64,000 nucleotides of DNA from Ashinkailepas kermadecensis. Its lineage: Eukaryota > Arthropoda > Thecostraca > Neolepadidae. The DNA is taken from positions 410,001 through 474,000 of the forward strand of contig JAOTOM010005148.1 of NCBI GenBank assembly GCA_034440615.1, read 5' to 3'. This document shows positions 57,458-64,000 of the stretch, piece by piece. The notes beneath the pieces are model-generated. The model searched no databases. It had not been told where the DNA came from and saw only the letters and a list, made by a program, of their open reading frames with translations. The translations under genes were made by a program, and so were the position numbers. Numbering within the stretch: position 1 is the stretch's first letter; every line of letters begins with the position of its first letter.

Positions 57458-60400
57458 CATGGCGAGAGAAGTAAATTGCTCTGCACTTCATCTTCGCTTT
57501 GGTGTCATCACGCTGTCATCGAGCTGCGTGCCGTTGTTTTGTGCGGTCATCCACCAACTCGCTACTCCACGTTGTGTCGTCTTCCAATTAGATACGTTTT
57601 AGCGGACACATTTATATTAATTTGGTTTCTTCTGAACCATAACAGTGCAGGGGGAGGACGGGAATCGAATTGACCAACCCACCACCCTGGTATTTGTCTG
57701 AGATAATTCCTGAATCACTAAAGCCATCGCTGTGAAATTTGGCATGCCTTCCGAATGTCATTTGCGCACATTGTGTAAAAAAGAGCGTTGAGCGTCCTGC
57801 AACCCCGGAACAAGGGCAAGGACTCTGGGAATATACTCGATAAGACTCAATGCGGTTTTTCGATACATATTGAAACGTTAAAAACAGCAATGGAAGTTCC
57901 AGTCAAAGTGAAGAATGGATGTAGAGACAAAATTATTGAATAAGAAAATGGGAAAAATGAATAAATATGACATTAGATCAGATCCTTAATAGGTCCTAGA
58001 TGGGTTAAACTAGAAAAAAATCCTTCTGCATACCGTTGACACAAATTAATATTATCTGAAAACAAAAGTATATGTGATGGTAGCTAAATGCCTGCCAGGT
58101 TTGAAGTCATCAGATCAGATCGCTGAATCATGACCTGAACCGTCTTGAAGGTACATGTAGTAATACCGGCGCTCGAAATTAAAGTTCCGACTATTACGAA
58201 GTAGACATATGTAAACCAGGGTATGTATGTATGTATGTATGTATGTATGTATGTATGTATGTATGTATGTGTGTGTGTATGCACGCCGAATTTGCTGCTG
58301 ATGTGACAGATACCGAAATTCAAGTTGAAGTTTTAGGTCTACCTCCAATTTTATCGTCACTTTAAAACCATAACTCTTGGGCTATTTTCTTTCAAAAATA
58401 TCAAGGATAGTAGGTATGCAAACATATACTTTTGTTGATGGCACACATTACCATTTACTCGAGTGCCACCTAGTTCGACATTTGTCGCCTTCAACAGTTT
58501 CCCACGTGCTTCCATGTATCTGACCTTGACGGGATTGACGACTTTGCCCACTGCACGTGTCGCCTGTCGTCGTCAGTTACATGCGACTAGTATTGGAGCA
58601 GGAAATCCCGTCTGATTTGCCACCAGGGTCCTTAAAATTCGATGAAGACAAGCGACTGACTGCAACCCCATGTTGACATGCCTCACCTGACCTGGGAGTT
58701 CAACCAAAAGCCGTAGAGAAAAGTGCTTCGAGTAGTTCTAAAAGATCAAAGATGCAGTTACGCTGCACTGCTTAGCTCATTTCTCTAGTCTGCTTGGAGC
58801 AAAAGTTAGTAGGGCTCAGTACTCCTTTCCCGCACTAAGTGGAGTATAAATTTTCTAGCACTTCGCATGTGAATAAATCCATGGTGTAACGTGTCGATTT
58901 TTTCAAAATGTGTTCCCAAAAAAGAGAAGCTAAAATTACATTGTATTCTTGCAGCCACCATAGGAATTCCCAAGAACAAAACATCTCATCTTGCAGTTAT
59001 GAATCTTGATCGCCGAAATTAACGCGACAATGAAAATTATATGTTGAGATGCTTCAGAGTCATTAGCATTTATATATATAACTGAACTCGCAAGCATTGT
59101 GCATTCAGGAGTCATACTCGTAAAACCACGTCAACTCTGGTGAAGTCTTAGCTCGAATGAAGGGCATGACATAAAATCCTGGTGTCACGGCATGATGAGA
59201 TGTTATCCATGTGTGTTAGAAATCATATGAGCTGGCGATTGGTATTGAATGTTATTAGTCACACCATATCCGTTTTCATACAGTGCTTTTGGAAAATATG
59301 CCAGGGGTCCTTTGGTGCTAACATCCGGACATATAGTGCTGTCTTAAAATTGAATTTTCGCTTACATCCACTGATTTTATCAATGCTGGTGTTGTCTTTG
59401 TACGTGAACTTCATGATTACTCCTTGTTTAATCCCAGACGAGTGGAGAGGTGCAGATCGCAATGACTGCGGTTGTCATCATCAGCTTCATTGTATACCAT
59501 ACTTAACATCGCATAGGCGGACGGATCGCCAAGCAAGTCATTAATTCCCTACAGCATACCTGATCTGCCCGCTGTATCTAATAGATAATTGTGCTTCTGA
59601 TTTGGTTGTAAGAGCAGAGATAATTTGGTATAACTCGAACAGTGTGGAGAAACTGCCTACCTCTCGCAGGGCGGGGTACAAATTGTTCTTCTACTAACTT
59701 CTGTTCTAGGCTAAATAAAGCGATGGGGTAATCGAAATGACCTCGCTACATCCTGGAAATTTCAGAGATAATTGAGGAATTTTTGTCTACTTGTTTTGAT
59801 TCGCTATCAAGGTCAGTTAATTAGGCCAATGCCGGGGTGTAAGAAGTCAACCGGCGTCTCTCAAATATCATGACACTGCAATATCCCTGTCCTTATGTTG
59901 TTCGTATAAAAAGTCATGATTTGCTTGCATCAATCCCTGCATATCATTGCATGATTTCGACATAACATACACAGAAAGGAGTACCACAATAAGAGTTCTC
60001 TTTTAATGCGTGCGTCTCAAATCAAAATTGTTCCAAATTTGTGTTGTTTTCATTCCTGACAAAATGTTCAACCTGCAGTTGTTTTGGGCTGCTTAGCTTC
60101 CCCAAACCTGACTTCAGTCGCCCTGGAAAACAAGCTGCTGAATTCGACAATACGTCAGGGTGTTTTCATCGTGCAAGTGTGCATGGGCAGCTTCAACCCT
60201 GACTCGCAACGTGCCTCTATATATACGTCGAGTTCACATATTGTTGTGTTCACCCACAATTATAATCCTGAGCGTCCATTGCTGTGCACATTCCCGATCA
60301 CATTCTTCATCGTCAAATGTCCTTCATGTTCTGGCATCGTGAAATGCTGAGCTCATGTGTCCATGCATCATGACCTAACTTCAAAAGTTAAAGCTATTTG

Positions 60401-60574
60401 GGCGATTCCCGTCATCCGAAGCCCTCGTGGCGGAGCCATGTCCACAATGCGTCAAAAATCCAAACTATTGTGCAAGTCGCGTGAGCTCCAGTTCCACCAG
60501 ACGAAGTGTTGACACACGACGTATATTAAGAACGGTCTGGCTCGGCTAGCACACCCTGCACAACCACACGATTC
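57458..60574. other. Intergenic DNA, nothing recognised besides (GTAT)n
   Basis: No frame over about 120 codons and no domain in any of them. Confidence 0.45.
58219..58280. repeat. (GTAT)n microsatellite
   Basis: About 13 GTAT units followed by GTGTGTGTGTATG. Minus-strand Tyr-Ile-His-Thr frames come from it. Confidence 0.97.
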
Positions 60575-60838
60575 ATGCTTGGGTACCCCGTTCGATGCGA
60601 CTGACGCGCGCCTACCCCTTGGGCGTCCCGTTCAGTGTGACTGCGGCGTGTCCACCCCTTGGGGGTCCCGTTCGATGTGACTGACTCGCGTCCACCCCCT
60701 GGGTGTCCCGTTCGATGCGACTGCGACGCGTCCACCTCTTGGGGGTCCCCTTCGATGTGACTGCGGCGCGTCCACCCCTTGAGTGTCCCGTTCGATGTGA
60801 CTGCGGCGCGTCCGCCCCTTGGGTGTCTCGTTTGACAC
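60575..60838. repeat. 40-bp minisatellite, about 6-7 units
   Basis: Core CCCGTTCGATGTGACTGCGG followed by CGCGTCCACCCCTTGGGTGT. It directly borders the CpG-rich block at 60.85 kb. Confidence 0.9.
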
Positions 60839-60849
60839 CTGTCCCCAGC

Positions 60850-61300
60850 GTGAGCCACCGTCAACACAAAACCAATTATGAAAACGTCCGTGGTGCCTGC
60901 CGTCGCGGCGACCTTGCCCTCGCCATGGGGGACCGACAAACAGGTGGGCCGATCGACGTGCGCGGCGTGCCAGCGCGCCAAACGTCGGCGCGGAGCGCGC
61001 GTGTTTTGTCGCGGCCGTCAGTCGGCCGGTCGCGCGGGCCGCGGAGACGGCCAAAGTGGCCCAGATTCTGTCAGCCGGCAGGCTGATGAGCTCGCTGTCG
61101 CCTGGATGGGCCGGACGGAAAACACGGCAGCGGCCAGCCGCCGATCAGCGCCAACCCGGTCGGTCGGCTGGGGGGGGGGAACACGCCGAGCGCGCGACTG
61201 GCGGACCCCACCGGCCGCACTGACACTTGTTATCATCGGCCAGGCGCCGGGCGGCCGCGCAGGGGTCCCGTCACGCCGCCCTCATCTGCCATAAATGCTG
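60850..61300. other. CpG-rich block with no recognised gene
   Basis: High G+C and CpG with abrupt edges, next to a 40-bp minisatellite. The longest frame (about 138 codons) has no domain I recognise. It may be a promoter region. Confidence 0.4.
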
Positions 61301-62154
61301 AATAACTGTCAGACGGTGGTAAAAAAAACACGACCGGCTCCATTGTTACACCTAATTTAGAGGACCATTGTGATTGTCGGAGAAGCGATCGAGCGGAATC
61401 GCCGCCAGTTGGAGATTTCACAAGCGCCACCCGGGCTCAATGGTGCACATTAGGCACGCACATCCATCCAGCTTTGAGCAATCTTCAGACCCGTCAGGTG
61501 TCATTCTATGAGTATTGTTAGTCGGAGCCTTGACCCGGATTTCCTCGCAGCTATCGCATATAGCGGTACTGTGCAGGTTGTTTTGTTCAGTGCATGCAGG
61601 TATTGTACTTTATATTGTCATAAACTACATCACAATCGCACCCAATAGTCACAATCATTAGCGCAAAAATTAATTGCGGCCCCATGCCTCAGAGTTCCAA
61701 AAGGACCCAAGTTTCTAAGCCCGACCCGGTTCATCCTGTACCCATGAAGACCAAGCCATGTCCGGACACGTCAGTATTGCTCGTGATGTAACCCACACTC
61801 AGCCTGGCTCAGTCACACCTGCAATGTATTCATACCAATTGCAATATGTACTGATGCATTTAATCTGGTTCTGTAACCTGATATATCCGGCCTTACATGA
61901 CTGGCTTAATGATTTTACAGATCATGCATTAATATCAGTAGTTCGGGCACTTCCATCTCCTAATTTCCCAAAAGCATGGAGTTGAATCATTTCTACCAAA
62001 ACAGTCCACATAGGTGACAGGTGCACCTGTCACCCAACCACATATGAGTAGGTCAGACCCTACCTAATACCCATCTCTTCCCAATACGACAAGAGTAGAT
62101 ATCACACTCTGCAGTAAAGCTGTAACAAAATATTATACTAGATAATTTCATCTG

Positions 62155-62525
62155 ACTAATACTAAACCTGCTAACCCAACCCGATCCAACCCAATACTAC
62201 CTAACCCAACCAGCCTAACCCAGCTAAACCTACTCACCGCTACCATGCTGGGAACACTTCATACCTTTATGGATTGGTCATGAACAAGGTTTAATACCTG
62301 TTCATATATCATCCAAGTGCATGCAACCCTCTGCCTGAATGCAGTGACTCCCTCCATCACAATTTTCAAAGCTATTGCAAATTTATCAACTACATTGGCG
62401 GATCTAAAACCTACCTTACCCTCACCTGACCTACCGTAGCTAGTGAGCTATTTGGGCGCTACCCTATCCTACCTATCCTACCTAACCTATCCTAGTGAGG
62501 GTGCTAACCTATCCTGCCTACATTT
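62155..62525. repeat. CCTAACC/CCTACC-rich low-complexity stretches
   Basis: Two patches (about 62165-62240 and 62440-62525) of irregular CCTAACC, CCAACCC and CCTACCTAT motifs. They are not regular enough for a telomere repeat. Confidence 0.6.
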
Positions 62526-62529
62526 ACCT

Positions 62530-62715
62530 TATAAGGGTGGAGAGGTTTGTAAATTATTGGTGAAGCCAAATAGTTGGAGGAAAGGAGTGCTGCCTATTTG
62601 GTTCTTGGGGATCACTCCATAGGGTCCCATGTAAAGCGAGCAAGAAGTTGGTGGGCCAAGACAATGATGGTGGGGCTCGGGCCCCGTCAAAGTGTAAGAA
62701 ACTACACCCTTGCCT
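62530..62715 (+). repeat. Dispersed repeat, copy 3
   Basis: It shares CACTCCATAGGGTCCCATGT (62613-62632) with the reverse complement of copy 1, plus AAATTATTGG and an end AAGAAACTACACCC. It has no coding capacity. Confidence 0.5.
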
Positions 62716-63478
62716 AACATCAAATCGAAGATTGTGTTTTCTTCATTTTCAATTTCATTTCATTTCATTTCAATTTCATTAATTTCTTCATTTTCAAGAA
62801 GAACTTCATTTCCTACCCCACAGTGCTCTTGCTGCTTATCATAGCCTGGGTATTTTTTGCGCGTTTTGATGTACACCATGCTTTGGATGCCCGGGATCTA
62901 CGCATGAGTACCGCAGGCGTGACCTTGGATGTGATACTGATTTGATTGAACACCATCCGAACACCTCCTTAGCCGGGTTTACGGCGTCTTTTTGCTGCCA
63001 GGTCCCGCATGCCCAGCACAAAGATAGATCGAGCAGACCTGGCATAATCATAAGCCTATGTACAAGCAACAAGTTATTATAATGCTCCCAACAGTCTCAA
63101 GAACAACTATTTGTATTGATCCCGCCGACAATGAGAAGGACTACACGTACAAACACCAGCAACTATCGATCAGATTGCCTGTCTTTGTGGAGACTCCACC
63201 CGCCTCTGCGTGATAGAGGTGTGCTGCGCAGGGGAACAATTGCTGCTGTAAATGCGGCTCTAGTGACTCAGGTCGAATTAAAACACCGTCTCACTCCAAC
63301 TTTCTGTCATTTCGGTATAGCTTGCCTTTTGTGGCAGTTCGCCATCTTGCCTCCAATATTTCAAGTTCGTGACTGATTGTATACCTCTGGAAATTGGCAC
63401 GCCTTAATTTACAATAGTTCATTGGCTTTTCTTCACCATTGCTGGAGAAGAACAGACGGATGATCTTGTAGATGAGAC

Positions 63479-63501
63479 AGGTAGGTTCGACTCACCTACC
63501 T
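63479..63501. other. Perfect 8-bp hairpin with a T-arm-like loop
   Basis: AGGTAGGT, a 7-nt loop TCGACTC, then ACCTACCT. The sequence includes GGTTCGACTC, a B-box-like core, so it may be a remnant of a tRNA-derived SINE. No A-box is visible upstream. Confidence 0.4.
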
Positions 63502-64000
63502 ATTCAGGTGGAGACTGGAAACATGCAGGTGAGTGTGACCTTACCCTGAAATTTTTGCTGCAATTGTAAATGTTAATTACTGAGCAGGCCAATCTATTTT
63601 GCCAGTGAGGTACTTAATAGGAACGTACCTAAATAGCTACCTAGCCTCGGTAGATAATGTAGATATGTCGTATATATTGTACGTTTAATGGGTCAAACCA
63701 TAAAGTTGAATGCATATAAGGAGCCACTTCTTATATACAAACTGCTACACATTTTCCTACTATTTTCAGCTGAATGCATCCCCACTGAATCTTGGTACCC
63801 GTACCCCACTCACCCAGGGGCACTTCTCGACGAAATAGGATTTTCTTTGAAAATTATACTTGTTTGATTAGGTGCAGTACTGCATGCAGCATGATTATCA
63901 GTGAGAAAAAGGCGTAAAATAACCTTATGCTCATATTAAAACCAAGAGATAGATCCAAATTCGCACTGCATATATATTTCGGCCACAGGCCTCCCACTTT

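Larger units (their letters stand above)
61301..64000. other. Intergenic DNA to the right edge
   Basis: AT-rich, with CCTA-rich patches, dispersed-repeat copy 3, a TTTCATTTCATT patch near 62750-62810 and the hairpin at 63479. No gene is visible. Confidence 0.45.

Noticed and set aside
55615..57602. Frames of 100-175 codons around the MITEs
   Set aside because: They cover MITE sequence or its flanks and contain no known domain.
60878..61294. 138-codon frame with CAACQRAKRRR, suggestive of a zinc-binding patch
   Set aside because: There is no full motif, it overlaps other open frames in a CpG-rich block, and there is no splice or family support.
62155..62525. Arthropod telomere repeat (CCTAA)n
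   Set aside because: CCTAACC motifs are irregular and mixed with CCTACC and CCAACCC; no run of exact 5-mers is present.

Overview
The window looks like nuclear DNA of an arthropod. It holds one large multi-exon gene and one compact gene in a repeat-rich, moderately AT-rich background with scattered CpG-rich blocks. The large gene encodes an ETS transcription factor of the E74 (Eip74EF/ELF) type, with the E74-specific [16 protein letters not shown] block and an MEIDC-like C-terminal tail. The compact gene encodes a eukaryotic-type TACO1. The exons are much richer in G+C than the introns. I cannot name the order: a crustacean or chelicerate would both fit.

Region 1 (1-23.3 kb, + strand): the E74-like gene. 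I reconstruct seven coding exons (3669-3897, 10867-11316, 12902-13003, 16338-16445, 19705-20004, 20481-20673, 21893-22010). They have consensus splice sites and reading phases that agree at every junction, giving exactly 500 codons (499 residues plus stop). A CpG-rich block precedes the ATG and another follows the stop. The introns carry CpG-rich blocks and GC-rich minisatellites with units of 20, 22, 26, 33, 46 and 58 bp.

Region 2 (23.3-32.3 kb): non-coding DNA with small tandem arrays, a MITE with an 8-bp target duplication, a tRNA-derived SINE with a 14-bp target duplication, and the single-exon TACO1 gene on the minus strand.

Region 3 (32.3-46 kb): a retrotransposon-rich segment. It contains a decayed CR1/L2-like non-LTR element (32.3-34.4 kb), a low-quality-looking homopolymer tract, a fragment of an RNase H-bearing I/Jockey-like element (38.0-39.0 kb), a cluster of GAGAAC/GTTCTC hexamers, a foldback element of about 210 bp, and a long copy of the RNase H-bearing element (40.3-44.0 kb). 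The last has an open RT-RNase H frame and is followed by a second, 5'-truncated copy of the same 3' end (44.4-44.9 kb).

Region 4 (46-64 kb): no gene that I can support. It holds minisatellites, about 330 bp of (TA)n, several members of a hAT-like MITE family, a (GTAT)n tract, and two CpG-rich blocks (53.55-54.06 and 60.85-61.3 kb), each bordered by minisatellite arrays.

The two cellular genes are unrelated in function: an ecdysone-pathway type transcription factor and a mitochondrial translation factor. Everything else is mobile, tandemly repeated or unassigned DNA. I found no CRISPR array, rRNA gene or intact tRNA gene.
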